From Calycina herbarum (lineage: Eukaryota > Ascomycota > Leotiomycetes > Helotiales > Pezizellaceae), in contig LLEY01000009.1 of the NCBI GenBank assembly GCA_001414485.1, positions 186,001-250,000 on the forward strand: 64,000 nucleotides of DNA, read 5' to 3'. Positions 22,135-32,761 of the stretch are shown here, in pieces. The notes beneath the pieces are model-generated. The model ran no database searches, had not been told where the DNA came from, and saw nothing but the letters and a program-made list of their open reading frames with translations. Every line of letters starts with the position of its first letter. Position 1 is the first letter of the stretch. The position numbers and the translations under genes are program-made.

Positions 22135-22938
22135 TCAAACTCCCACAATATTCGGAACCCAGACAGCAGAACCAAGATCCATACACTGAGAATCAAACCC
22201 ATCCACAACATCCCTCAACAAATCCTTCATAACCGGAAGTCTAAAGCCCACCTGTCCCCTCAACCTAGCCTGGTTCCTCCAAATCGCACCCCGATACAAC
22301 TTCTCCTCCTCCCTCTCACGCTTCCAGTTTCGGTAATCCACCGTACTCGCAAAGCTATGTGGATCCCTCTCGCATAAGAAAATCACTCGTTCCAGGCTTT
22401 GAAAGGGATAGAGCTCATTAAATACACGAAATGTCTCTGGAGCTCGGAGATAATCGTTGAGGGCCAAGTACTTCAAAGAGGGATTCACAATTCTCAAGCG
22501 CTGGAGAGTGTAGAACAGCTCATCGAAGAGGGGGAAGAAATTGGTGTGGAAAGTAATGGGTCCGTAGTGGGGGTCGCGGGAACGGTAATCGAGGCGTAGG
22601 GTGTCGATGGCGAAATTGAAGTATAGTTGTTTCGGACCGTTGTTCGTGGGCCAGAAGGCTTCTGCAAAAGCGGGTTGGTAGTATTGCAATCCGATGCCAC
22701 GGGACTCGCGGTTCGCTTGGAGGATAGCGGGGACTCGGATGTAGTCGGCGCCCGGGGGTCTACGTTGAATGATGACTTCCCTTGAGTGATAAATGGGAAT
22801 GTAAACGCGTGCACAGATGCGGATAGTGACGATACGAGGCTTGATGGTTAATCTCCAAATGATCCGCTGGATCTCTAAAGGTAATCGGGGGAATGGATAG
22901 AAGGTTGTTTCTGGGTCTTCGCTGCTTTCGTTCGCCAT
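22135..22938 (-). CDS. 2EXR-domain protein, array member 4
   Basis: Single-exon frame of 267 residues from the ATG at 22938. Residues 14-38 carry the 2EXR signature (FYPFPRLPLEIQRIIWRLTIKPR), followed by RVPAILQANRESRGIGLQYYQ and LYFNFAIDTLRLDY. Ends with PVMKDLLRDVVDGF. An extra 17 residues are open upstream (to 22989), but the MANESSEDPETTF start just before the domain is more typical. Intact, with no lesions seen; of the four members in the array this and member 1 look functional. Role unknown. Confidence 0.82.
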   Translation of the reverse strand: MANESSEDPETTFYPFPRLPLEIQRIIWRLTIKPRIVTIRICARVYIPIYHSREVIIQRRPPGADYIRVPAILQANRESRGIGLQYYQPAFAEAFWPTNNGPKQLYFNFAIDTLRLDYRSRDPHYGPITFHTNFFPLFDELFYTLQRLRIVNPSLKYLALNDYLRAPETFRVFNELYPFQSLERVIFLCERDPHSFASTVDYRNWKREREEEKLYRGAIWRNQARLRGQVGFRLPVMKDLLRDVVDGFDSQCMDLGSAVWVPNIVGV

Positions 22939-24292
22939 GTTGGGAGACTTGAATTTTGGCGACTCTGGAAATATCAGCACCAATTGCACTCTCTTTCTGT
23001 CCGTGTGATTACTATGCCATCAATCGGAACAATGCAGAGAGATCCATCAAGTAAAATAGGGAAAGTGGACAAGGAAGAGGTGAGGAAGCTAACCGAGAAA
23101 TTCAGGGGTAACCAACAAGTCCACGCCACAACACCCTGATTGAAGGGTACTAAGTATCTGTGTCGCCGTTCAAAGAGTGATTCGCAACCAAACTGACAAG
23201 AAAGGTACAAAGAAGTGGTTTTTTAAAGAACAACCAAGGTGGAGCTGTGCCAGAGGGTTGGAGGTTGTTGGCCTTTCGAAATTAAACTTAAATGTGGCTA
23301 GTCTACAGACTAGTGGTTGCTAGGGCACTGAGGTGAATATCCACGCTTGGTGCTGCTCAAACATTACAAGATATTGAAAAGAGTAAATGACGTGAATTTT
23401 AATGAGAACATAACATGGCTCTTTTGTCTTCTATCACTCGACCTAGTTATCATGTCATAGCTAGGTACTATACATAAATCACAACATCCAACTCTTTTTC
23501 CTAACAACATCTCTCCAAACCAAAGAACGTAATACAGATTTTTCATCTGCTATCACTTAAGTTAATTACAATACCCAACCTAGGGATCTAACTCACAATA
23601 TCGAACAACTTTCCCCAACAACATCCCCTCAAATTAAAAAACACACATAACCTAGCTCTTCCGTCTTCATTTTTCCAACTCAATTATCTTCAAGTACCTG
23701 AGTCTAAGTAGCGAACTTATAAAGTCCAACTATTCTTCCCAACCAACACCATCTCACCAACTTCAAACCCACGATATACCCCTTTCATCTTAAAACCCTC
23801 TGCCTTATTTCATCAAATACGCCAGATGTCAAAATCATAACACTTAACTCTAGTCCCCCACAACATCCATCTAAACTCTTTGAAAAATTTGAAATCATCC
23901 ATATATATAGAGAAAATAACTCAAGTTCAGATATCAAAATACTCAGTCTATATTCAAAGCAAGCGGAAAAAACAGTCACCTCAAAATATCACCTCAAAAG
24001 ATTTGAGCGACTAACATCTTTAAATTAATTTACAAGAAGTAGGTTTAATTCAAAGTATAGCGTCTGCCAAGAGTCAGAAAAACCCTATAAAATCTCTCCA
24101 TTTTCCCATCTCATCGCAGATGTTGCATACCAAAAAAAGATCAATTAGGTAGGTCCAGGAAATAAAATACCATGCAAGTACCTACCTACCTAGCTACCTA
24201 CCTACAAACCCAACTCCAAAACACCTCGCTATATGCATCCAAAGATCAAGCCCAATTTTCGTCTTCCCTCCCAGCCATCTTTCAAATAAGTT
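22939..24292. other. Intergenic, AT-rich, no gene seen
   Basis: Promoter side of 2EXR member 4, then about 1 kb of AT- and CA/TC-rich DNA with no supported coding frame, ending in the 3' flank of SRP54 with a CCTA microsatellite. Confidence 0.45.
24176..24206. repeat. (CCTA)n microsatellite
   Basis: About seven CTAC/CTAG tetranucleotide units in tandem, with one CTAG interruption, in the 3' flank of the SRP54 gene. Confidence 0.8.
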
Positions 24293-25923
24293 TTACCTCC
24301 TCCCCCTCCCCACCCCAGCACCAGCACCACCCGGCATACCCCCCATCATCCCCCCCATCTGCTTCATCATAGCCTGCATATCCATGCCCCCCGGCATCCC
24401 CCCAGCACCACCAGCACCCCCACCACCAAACATCTTCATAAGACTCCCCATATCGGGCATTCCCCCACCAGCACCGCCGGCACCACCCATACTAGCAAGT
24501 CGTTTCTGCATGGCAGCCATCTGCTGCTGTTTATTCCCCCCTCCCATCGCTCCCTGGGCTTTCTGAAGATTCTTCATATTGCCACCCATCTTCTTCGCCA
24601 TACCCGCCATCATCTTATGTTGTGTCAACAAATCCTCGATTTCTCTTACGCTGGTACCAGAGCCGCAAGCGATGCGGGTCATACGCGTAGGCTGCTCGAT
24701 GAACATCTTCCCATCGCTGTCTAATTCTTTCGCGGTCATGGAATCACAGATGTAAATCATGCGTTTGAGTTTCATGCTACCTTCTTCATCGTCCATTCCT
24801 TGCATCATGCCGGACATACCCGGGATCATACCAGCCATTTTGGAGAGGGGGCCCATTTTCATGATATTGGATAACTGGTCTCGGAGGTCGCGGACGGTGA
24901 AGACTCCTTCGGCGATGTGCTTCATGGTGTCTTTTTGGTCCAGTTTGAGGGATTGTACGTGTTCCACTAGTCCTTGCATGTCTCCCATTCCGAGGAGTTT
25001 CGAGACGAATTGCTGGGGAGCGAATTTTTCGAGGTCGAGCATGTGTTCTCCTGTACCGATGAAGACGATTGGGGTATGTGTAGCAGCGACAGCTGAGATA
25101 GCACCACCTCCACTTGCGTGCCCATCGGTTTTGGTGATGATGATAGCTCCGAAATCAGCAGTCTCTTTGAAAGCTTTACTCTGTGCTTCGGCTTGCTGTC
25201 CAATACTGGCATCCAAAACCATGATAGTTTGATCTGGCTTCACAGCTGTCTGGATATCCACCATCTCCTGGAAAAGAGCATCTTCTTGTCGATGTCGTCC
25301 ACTGGTATCGACGATAATAATATCAAACTTCTCTTTCTTGAATTTCTCCACACCCTCCTTTGCTACCACCGCCGGATCAGTTTGTGTGAGAGAACCATAA
25401 TATGGAATTTTCGCTTTGGTAGCATTCTGTTTCAACTGATCAAAAGCACCAGCACGAAAGGTATCCGCGCAAACCAAACAAGGCTTGAATCCCCTCGACT
25501 GATAATGTCTCGCCAATTTCGTACATGTAGTGGTTTTTCCCGCTCCCTGCAGACCAACGAACATGATAACATTTGGTTTTCCTTTCTTGGGTTTGAAGGG
25601 TTCCGCGTGGGGATCTACCAGCTTGACCAATTCATCGTATACCGTTTTCTGAATTAGTCGTTTCTTGTTTACCGCCGGCGCAAGCTCCTTGAAATTGACA
25701 GAGGATTTAATCGACTTTCGTAGGTTTCCGACCAGACGAACGTTTACATCGGCTTCGAGGAGTGCGGAGCAGATCTCCTTGATCATACCGTCGAATGCCT
25801 GCAATGTGTTAGCAACTTGGTATTTCAGCTGCCCAAACAACCAACCTTCTCATCGAGATTACTCGACCTCGTCAGGTCACTGACGGCCGCATTGATGCGC
25901 CGTCCAAGATCTTGAAGAACCAT
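24293..25923 (-). CDS. srp54: Signal recognition particle subunit SRP54
   Basis: Exon 1 (25923-25846, [20 protein letters not shown]...) and a 47-base intron (25799-25845) lead to exon 2 (25798-24293): 527 residues. SRP54 is the GTPase of the signal recognition particle; it binds signal peptides and SRP RNA and docks nascent secretory proteins at the ER. The N domain contains [13 protein letters not shown]. The G domain has [10 protein letters not shown] (G1), [11 protein letters not shown] (G2), DTSGRH (G3) and TKTDGH (G4). The Met-rich M domain starts near residue 325 ([13 protein letters not shown]) with [17 protein letters not shown], and the protein ends in a Gly/Met repeat tail and RGRR. 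Length fits fungal SRP54. Shares a 206-base divergent promoter with RRP15. Confidence 0.97.
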
Positions 25924-26129
25924 GATGTGCTATGGTTGCAAAGAAGGTAGGGGTGAGGACAGTTTCCGTGGTGGCCAAAAGAGTCAATGTGGGATGGGGA
26001 CGCGGGGTTTAGCGTGCGGAGCGGAAGAACCCACTGCCGAGACACCTCTAAATTTATTTTCTCTCTTGCGATAAGATTGTGAGAAAGCATCCCGACATTC
26101 ACGACCCTCAAAACCAACTACACAACACA
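25924..26129. promoter_or_regulatory. Divergent promoter, SRP54 / RRP15
   Basis: 206 bases separate the two start codons, so both translation-related genes must share this regulatory DNA. No TATA box is evident; a pyrimidine-rich tract near 26059-26072 precedes the RRP15 start. Confidence 0.55.
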
Positions 26130-27011
26130 ATGGCAGGCGGATACTCCAAGAAGCGCAAGGCAGACGAGGGAATGAAGGGGAAACCAAAAAAGCTCATCAA
26201 GAAATTCAAGAAGCAAACCGATTACCACAGCGATTCATCAGAAGACGAGGCGGAGGCAGCACCACAACAAGAATTCAAGGCAGCCAATTTACAAGATTCC
26301 GACAATGAAGAGCTCGACACGGCGGATATCATCACAGGCGACGTTTCCGACCCAGAGGAGGAAGCGACAGTTGGAGACCTAGCAGAGGAGGAAGTCACAG
26401 ATGGATCGAATTCTGATTCCGAGGGGGAGGACGACGACGAAGACTCAGATACCAATTCCAACCCAAACCTAATACGAAAACGCAAACGAAATGACCCCGA
26501 AGCATTCGCAACGTCCATGTCCAAGATTCTCGGCTCGAAACTAGCGACGAGTAAACGCGCGGATCCGGTTCTGTCGAGGAGTGTGGCGGCCATTGAGACG
26601 AGTAAGGAAATCGTCGACCAGGCATTGGAGAAGAAGGCGAAGAATAAGATGAAGGATGATAAACGGGTTGCTTTGGAGAAGGGGAGGGTGAAGGATGTTT
26701 TGGGCGCGAGTACGGCTTTTGATGCTGCGAATGGATATGGAGATATGGGCGCACAACCGAGTATGCAGGAAACGATGGAATTGGAGAAACGACTACGGAA
26801 AACAGCACAGAGGGGTGTGGTCAAGCTGTTCAACGCAGTGAGAGCGGCGCAGGTCAAGGGAGAAGAGGCAGCGAGAGATGCTCGAGTTAAAGGACTTGTC
26901 GGTCACGGAAGGAGGGAAGAGAAGATTAATGAGATGAGTAAAAAGGGATTTTTGGAGTTAATTGCTGGTGGGGGTGGGGGTCTCAAGGCAGGCGGGGTAG
27001 AAGAAGCATGA
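26130..27011 (+). CDS. rrp15: Ribosomal RNA-processing protein 15 (RRP15-like)
   Basis: Single exon, 293 residues from ATG 26130 (context aacacaATGGC). Lysine-rich N-terminus (KKRKADEGMKGKPKKLIKKFKK), long acidic serine-rich region (residues 30-120), then the Rrp15p domain: AFATSMSKILGSKL, KRADPVLSRS, LEKKAKNKMKDDKR, ending with TAQRGVVKLFNAVRAAQ and KGFLELIAGG. RRP15 is a nucleolar factor needed for 27S pre-rRNA processing and 60S subunit assembly. Low-complexity charge pattern and length agree with fungal homologues. Divergent from SRP54, convergent with the ferredoxin gene. Confidence 0.92.
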   Translation: MAGGYSKKRKADEGMKGKPKKLIKKFKKQTDYHSDSSEDEAEAAPQQEFKAANLQDSDNEELDTADIITGDVSDPEEEATVGDLAEEEVTDGSNSDSEGEDDDEDSDTNSNPNLIRKRKRNDPEAFATSMSKILGSKLATSKRADPVLSRSVAAIETSKEIVDQALEKKAKNKMKDDKRVALEKGRVKDVLGASTAFDAANGYGDMGAQPSMQETMELEKRLRKTAQRGVVKLFNAVRAAQVKGEEAARDARVKGLVGHGRREEKINEMSKKGFLELIAGGGGGLKAGGVEEA

Positions 27012-27330
27012 ATGAACAAATAGAGTTTATGTTCAATTTTATATTTTCATGGAGTGAAGAATCATTGACTGCCTGATCCGATAGCACCAAGATCTGCTGC
27101 CAATAGCTTCAGACGAACCTCTAGAAATTCCCAGACGCCAGGTGATATAGTACAGATTGGGCGGTGAAATAAACACCCGCAGAAAATTATGCATAGTAGC
27201 CCAAGTCATCAAATATCCACCGACAACTTATGCCAGACAAAATGCTTTGTCATTAAAAACCAACCCTCCCAATTGCTGAAATGCCTTGAAAAATGTCCCT
27301 GATTTCGGGTGTTTTGGTGGCAACCATCTC

Positions 27331-28030
27331 TTATTTGAAGTTTCCGGCTTGCATGTTTCTTGTAGCGTTTGGTAGCTTGACACGAATGCCGTCGAGTTTC
27401 TTGGTCATCTCGATTTGGCAACCCAATCGCGATGTTTCCTTCAAGCCAAAGGCGAGGTCCAACATATCGTTCTCGTCGTCGTCAGCTTCTGGAATTCGAT
27501 CGTACATCTCCTCGCCTAGGACGATAATGTGGCAGGTAGAGCAAGCGCAGGATCCTTCGCAAGCACCTAATTTTCCTCTTAGCTTTCATTCGATTGTGGC
27601 AAAACAGTAGAAGCCGTACCTTCCATCTCAATATCATGAGTTTGCGCAATATGTAGAATGTTGTCGCCCTCAGCGCATGGAACTGTGTAGTCCTCCTCGC
27701 CATCCTTCACGAAAGTAATGTATAACCTATCTGGGGTTAGCGGTGGTCTTCAACTTCGATTGGGCTTATATACTCCTCCCCTTTTGATGGTGGTGCAAGG
27801 TGAGTGTGCTTGGTGGCGGCAGTGGCAGAGAAGGATCGATTAATTGATGGTAGTAGGGTATTCTGGGTAGTACTGCTAGCGGATAGGCGGGGTAGGGAGT
27901 AAGCTTTGAACGAAATCGAGCGGGCACCGGAGAGGATAGCTGCTCTTGCTGAGTGGTTGACGAGATTGCTAGAAGCTGTTCTGGCAATTGCCTGGGTGGC
28001 TAAACCCTTTGACGATCTGAGTGCGAACAT
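27331..28030 (-). CDS. yah1: Mitochondrial [2Fe-2S] ferredoxin (adrenodoxin/YAH1-type)
   Basis: Three exons, 28030-27774, 27726-27620 and 27566-27331, encode 199 residues. The first about 75 residues are Arg/Ser/Ala-rich with no acids before residue 80, a mitochondrial presequence. The ferredoxin fold starts [16 protein letters not shown] and includes [13 protein letters not shown] (three cluster cysteines, C-x5-C-x2-C) and the fourth in SRLGCQI. The acidic patch [14 protein letters not shown] contacts partner reductases in this family. The C-terminus [12 protein letters not shown] is conserved in YAH1. Intron 1 (27727-27773) has a perfect CTAAC branch site; intron 2 (27567-27619) is phase 1. 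The role is electron transfer for Fe-S cluster and heme A synthesis. A 9-bp tandem repeat lies in the 5' leader. Confidence 0.95.
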
Positions 28031-28663
28031 GTTGGCGGCTCAAGCAGGAAGTGAGTGACAAGAGTGACAAGAGTGACAAGAGTGACAAGAGTGACAAGAG
28101 TGACAAGAGTGGCAAGAGTGGTTGGAGTGTTGCTCTAGCTCTCTGCACGAGCTTGGGGTGGAGAGGTGAAGTCGGCTGGAAGTTGCGGATGGGGAGGAGA
28201 GGAAAGTTCGTAAGGTAGCCTTGTCCTTGTGTGGAGGGAAGAAGAGGGTGGGAAGGGTTGGACAGACTTCACTCCTGGACAGAGAAAGTGGCCATAGTAG
28301 AGTCCTCCGTATCGTATCCAATGGCAAACAGACCGACAGTTGCAAATGCTCGTAAAGTCTGGATCGTTGTGTGAGAATGCAACAGTGTGACTTGAAATGA
28401 CCTGAAATGCCTGTTGGCGGCACATAAAAATGATAACTCCCTCCAAAACTATCGTAAGCGTGCATGGAAAAGGCCTCCTTTGATTGGTGAGCCTTTTCAT
28501 GCAGCGGGCGGACTAGAAACCCTGCAAAGATCTGGGTCAAGCTTGAAGCCTTGCAAGCGTCACGGCATTGCATTGTCAATACCATCATTAAAATCTTGGC
28601 TACACCAGCACTAACGTCTCCAACGTCTCTGCCACACCAGATTTCAATGTAACACCCACGATC
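28031..28663. promoter_or_regulatory. Divergent intergenic region, ferredoxin / UGO1
   Basis: 632 bases between two genes for mitochondrial proteins transcribed away from each other. It contains the 9-bp tandem array beside the ferredoxin start. A long antisense frame across it is explained by the repeat and shows no family. Confidence 0.5.
28053..28124. repeat. 9-bp tandem repeat (GAGTGACAA) in ferredoxin 5' leader
   Basis: Six exact copies of GAGTGACAA run from 28053 to 28106, then two variants (GAGTGGCAA, GAGTGGTTG). The array begins 23 bases upstream of the ferredoxin ATG, so it is in its 5' untranslated region or core promoter. On the sense strand of that gene the unit reads TTGTCACTC. 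Confidence 0.95.
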
Positions 28664-30202
28664 ATGTCAACCTCTCGAGATGCTCCGAATCCTCTCAGAC
28701 CCTACTACAGACCGCCCTCGATCGGAATTCCTCAAGATGTCCCAGGAACCACGAGCTCCGGAACTCATGGACTGGGTCCCAAAAATGGCAGCGCAGCAGC
28801 CTATGCCTCGTCGGCAGCACGAGATATGTTTGATTATGGCGACTACTTATCCGATTCTTCGCCCTCGTCGATAGAAGCTATTCGGAGGACCCTGGATGAC
28901 TGGGTGTATAAATACTTTAGCATTCTCTTGTCCCAGCCATTCGATGTGGCGAAAACAATCTTGCAAGTCAAGAGTCAGGGGCTGCTAGAGGGGACAATAC
29001 CCAAACCTGCGGAAACTCTGCGAACAAATTCTTCGGGTTATCGGGGCTCCTCATATAATGATGTATGTTGCGTCAAATTCCCTGGCAAACCGCCACTAAT
29101 GGAAAATGTAGTATCCTTCAGATGATTCTGATCCAGACGACGAGCCGGCATATTTCACCTCAACCGCCCTCTCTTCACATTCAGTTCATTCTCCCTCCCA
29201 GCGGAGACGACGTTCGAGTACAAGAGATCCTTCTCCCCTCCCAAGTAGACCATCTACGGCTACTCACCAGCTTTCATTGAAGAGAGCGGACTCGCTACTA
29301 GAAGTCATATCACAGGAATGGTCAAAAGAAGGATCTTGGGGAGTGTGGAAAGCATCCAATGCTACATTTATATATTCTCTCTTACTGAAGACCATAGAGC
29401 AATGGTCTAGGGGACTATTCTCAGCACTTTTCAACGTCCCTGAAACGGGGTTGAACGTCTCAGCGAGTTTGGCAGATTCCCCATACCCCTGGGCATCTCT
29501 CGCAGTAGCAGTTGCGGCAGCCGTTAGCACAGGACTTGTCCTCGCTCCACTTGACCTCGTCCGAACCAAGTATGTCCTGCCCTCCCCAAAACTATTTCGA
29601 ACGCTAACATTCCCAGACTCATAGTAACCCCAGTCTCCACACCCCAACGGTCCCTCGTACACAACCTCCGAAATCTCCCCTCATACATCTGCCCCACGAC
29701 ATTAATGATACCCACTGTTTTACATAGTCTCATAACCCCAACCATTAACCACTCCACTCCCCTCCTCCTTCGTTCCCATCTCGGAATCGACCCCGTCCTT
29801 ACACCCACCACCTACAGCATCGCAAACTTCCTCTCCCGAACCCTAGAGCTCTTCCTCAAACTCCCGCTCGAAACTGTCCTCCGAAGAGGTCAAGTCTCTG
29901 TTCTCGGTTCCGAAATACATACCACCCAAGATGGGAGGAATTTAGAAACGGTTGTGGAACCTGGTCCTTATACGGGGGTGGTGGGGACTATGTGGTCTAT
30001 TGTCTATGAAGAAGGAGGATCTGGGAAGGAACTGGAAACCATTCCAGGCAGTAGAGTGGTTCGTAAGACGAAGAAATCGCAACGAAAAGGACAAGGTTTT
30101 GAGGGTCTCTGGAGGGGGTGGAGAGTTGGTATGTGGGGGTTGGTAGGGATGTGGGGTGCTAGAGCTATGGGCGGATCAGGGGGGAATGCGAGGGAATTTT
30201 GA
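28664..30202 (+). CDS. ugo1: UGO1-like mitochondrial outer-membrane carrier protein
   Basis: Exons 28664-29062, 29112-29569 and 29617-30202 encode 480 residues. Introns of 49 and 47 bases carry CACTAAT and CGCTAAC branch sites. The N-terminus is a Pro/Ser-rich cytosolic stretch. LLSQPFDVAKTILQVKSQG is the first mitochondrial-carrier signature (Px[D/E]xx[K/R]); a central acidic/serine-rich insert (SDDSDPDDEPAY) then separates it from VLAPLDLVRTKLIVTP, the second signature. A third, degenerate one is LKLPLETVLRRGQV. GLWRGWRVGMWGLVG near the end is also carrier-like. This arrangement, with degenerate carrier repeats and a long insert, fits UGO1, which links outer- and inner-membrane fusion machinery. 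Assignment to UGO1 rather than another atypical carrier is likely, not certain. Confidence 0.82.
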
Positions 30203-30459
30203 TGATACCAAGATTGATGGATTTAGCATATGGCGTTTTTAGACATCTTTTGGGAGGGGGTAGGAATGTGTGTTCGTGTGATGGGGCAAATAGGGGGGTT
30301 ACTCTACTCTTGTCTATGGCCATTGGGTGTGGGAATTTGAGATTCTCTTCACTCCGTGGTTTTGAAACTGTTTTCCCTTTTCGCTTTCTATAGGACAGCG
30401 GGGTCATATGGGATTGTGTCGTGAACTTGGGTGGTTGGGTTGTTGGGTCACTCAAGATC

Positions 30460-30865
30460 TACTAGCTCACTCGTCAAGTGGCAGCTTCCTCGTCAATTAC
30501 CCGCTTACTTGTCAAGTACCAGCTTACCCACAAGCGACTAGCTTACTCGCAGCCTGCCGGCTTACTCGACAAGTGCTAGCTTACTCTACTAGTACCGGCT
30601 TACTCGACAAGTACTAGTTTACTTATTAAATACTAGCTTACTAGTAAACTACTAGCTTACTTGACAAAGTACTCGCTTACTTCTTAATTACTCGCTTACT
30701 TCTTTTCGATTGCTAGCTTACTTCTCAAGTACTAGCTTACCCGCAGACTACTAGCTTACTTGTCAAGTTTGCTAGCTTACTCGACAAGTACCGGCTTACC
30801 CCTTAATTGCTAGCTTACCTCTTGATTACTCGCTTACTTGTCAATTATTAGCTTATCTAGAGGTT
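30460..30865. repeat. Degenerate minisatellite, about 20-bp unit
   Basis: About 21 imperfect copies of a unit approximating CTAGCTTACTCGTCAAGTAC, recognisable by the recurring (A/C/G)GCTTAC(T/C) core. Spacing is mostly 18-21 bases. Beyond 30865 a related but reshuffled motif (TTACTCGTAGGTTAC) persists to about 30960. It lies directly 3' of UGO1. The units are too degenerate and too short for a CRISPR array, and this is a fungal nuclear genome. Confidence 0.85.
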
Positions 30866-31609
30866 AAAAGTTGACAGCTTACTTACGAGTTACTTATAGG
30901 TCACTCGTAGGTTACGTTTAGGTTACTCGTAGTTTACTCACGAGTCACTTAGTCGTCTCATCCGAGTTGGGTCCTTGAAGTTGGGAAGGAAGGACTAAAG
31001 TATTCCTCGCTTTTGCTACGACTAGGTACAAGAGGAGGGCGTCTCATCGCAGAGGTGATATTCAGGTTGGGTTTGGTGGAAATCTTGGAGTAAGGTATCT
31101 TGAGAAAAGAAAGTTAATTGTTAGGAAGGGTTTGAATCAATAAGTGAGATGGATGTTGGATAGTTGCTATGGATAGATATAAGAGAGTTGAAGCAATTTC
31201 CTTTTCTTGGATAAGGAGGAGGCTTTTGTTGTTTTGAGGGGATGTTAGATGATTTGGATGAGAGAGAGGCTACTTGATTTCTAGGGTATGTTTTTGTTTT
31301 ATTAGATGGAGAGGAAAAGTATGTTTTTTTGAGTGTAGTTGAGGTGGATGATGAGATGGGTGTTTTTGAGATTTTTGTAAGCTGGAGTGGGATCAGAGAG
31401 GCGGGGGATGAGGGGATTTTGAAGGCTTGATCTGATAAACTGAGGTCTGCTGGTGTATATCATTCGTACCTAGATAATTAACGAAAATATAGGGGATCTG
31501 TGTCCATTTGAGACATATCAAGTCTATTTCCTATGTATGATGAACTGTAGAACAGAAAATACTCAGAATGGAGAGAAAGGGAGAGCTTTTCCAAGGAACG
31601 CGATGGCGA
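30866..31609. other. Intergenic, purine-rich + strand, no gene seen
   Basis: From about 31000 to 31450 the + strand is strongly enriched in G, T and A with few C (GGATGAGAGAGAGGC-like), a strand asymmetry without a coding frame. The remainder leads into the decayed ankyrin segment. Confidence 0.45.
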
Positions 31610-32761
31610 TCAAAAGTATGGAGACTTTAGGCTTGTTGTGAGCTGCTCTCCACTCCTGCTAGCATTAGTTTCGCGATTTTGAAGTTCATTCCTGATGAGT
31701 TCCGCAACATGAGCGTGGCCTTTGTCTATTGCATGACGAACTATGTCCTCAGGAATCGTAACCCCTTTCTGAAGCAGGAACTTTATTATATCAAGATGTC
31801 CTCCGTCTGCAGCGGCGAACAAAGCACGAGTCATTTAATACTTCCGAAGCTCCCTTTTCAAGTGTGAGCTCAACTGTACCCAAATCTCCCTTGTCTGCCG
31901 CGGCGAACAAATCACCTGCTAGCTTAGCTCCGCTTTCAAGTATGAGTCTAAATTCATCGCGATAAAACCTGCTCTGCTGCAACTTCCAGTGGCCCTTGGC
32001 TATTTTCTCCTGATTGGATGACATGCTCGAGATTGTGGGTGCCAGTGTTTTCGTTCTCCTCGGTTAAACTGTCCTCGGCTGTCTGGGGTTCACTGTTAGG
32101 AAATCTGAGGGAGCAGGTTGGGGTTGGAACTTTACTTTAGAGTCTTCTTGGAACACTGATTCATTTCCTTCGTCATACTCCTTGAGCTTCCGTAATAAAT
32201 TGGGAGGAGGGTCCCTCATTCTCTCGACCTTTGGTTCTTGAGTGGGTTCCATGGTCGGGGGGTCTTTGGCTTCACCTTCTTGTGCCGTCGTTTGGGGGGA
32301 TATCGCGGCTATCATGAAGTTAGCATTGAGTTACAAGATGCACGGATATTCTCGTAAAACTTACACATAATTGGTTCAACGACTTCACGGACTTCCTCGT
32401 GGGACAGATTTCTCAATCTCTCGCTTATTTTCGTTGTCTTCTTGCCGTGGTTGTCCGGAGAATTCTTCTCATAAAAGGTTTCTTCAGACTCGTCCTGAGC
32501 CTGGCCACGACTCTTGAATTCCAAGTTCCAGTTTTCGAGCAACCTTTCAGACTGAATCCTGTCGGGGTGATTACTCGATAGCACTCTTTCTCGAGTCCCA
32601 ACCACCTTTGACATAATATATATAGCTCTAGTCATTTGACCGTCTTTGTAATACGCAATAGCAAGGTCGTGTTGTGCTGCAGGTGTGACAGTGTGGTTAA
32701 AGCTAGGTGTCCTTGCTCGAATCCGGACAACACGTTCGAGGAGAGTAATAGCCTCATGAAC
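31610..32761 (-). pseudogene. Decayed TPR and ankyrin tail of the upstream ULD multidomain gene
   Basis: Directly after the TAA at 32764-32762 the same frame continues as a tetratricopeptide-like region: VHEAITLLERVV, PAAQHDLAIAYYKDGQMTRAI, NHPDRIQSERLLENW. It then crosses a clean 56-base intron (32309-32364) into AISPQTTAQEGEAKD. About 32098 a one-base loss would restore NSEPQTAEDSLTEENENTG. Further on, ankyrin repeats read in two frames: AKLAGDLFAAADKGDLGTVELTLEKGA, then, after a one-base shift near 31830, ALFAAADGGHLDIIKFLLQKG. The order TPR then ankyrin, and the frame continuity across the stop, suggest the ancestral protein extended here. Alternatively the gene truly ends at 32762 and this is a relic. 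RNA evidence would decide. Confidence 0.6.

Noticed and set aside
26222..26857. 211-codon Ser-rich frame antisense to RRP15
   Set aside because: Shadow of the GAA/GAC-rich acidic region of RRP15.
28040..28588. Open frame antisense to the ferredoxin/UGO1 intergenic region with a repeated Ser-Cys-His pattern
   Set aside because: The SCH repeats are only the 9-bp tandem array read in frame; the rest has no family resemblance.
30460..30865. Regularly spaced repeats as a CRISPR-like array
   Set aside because: Units are contiguous and degenerate with no unique spacers, and the genome is fungal.
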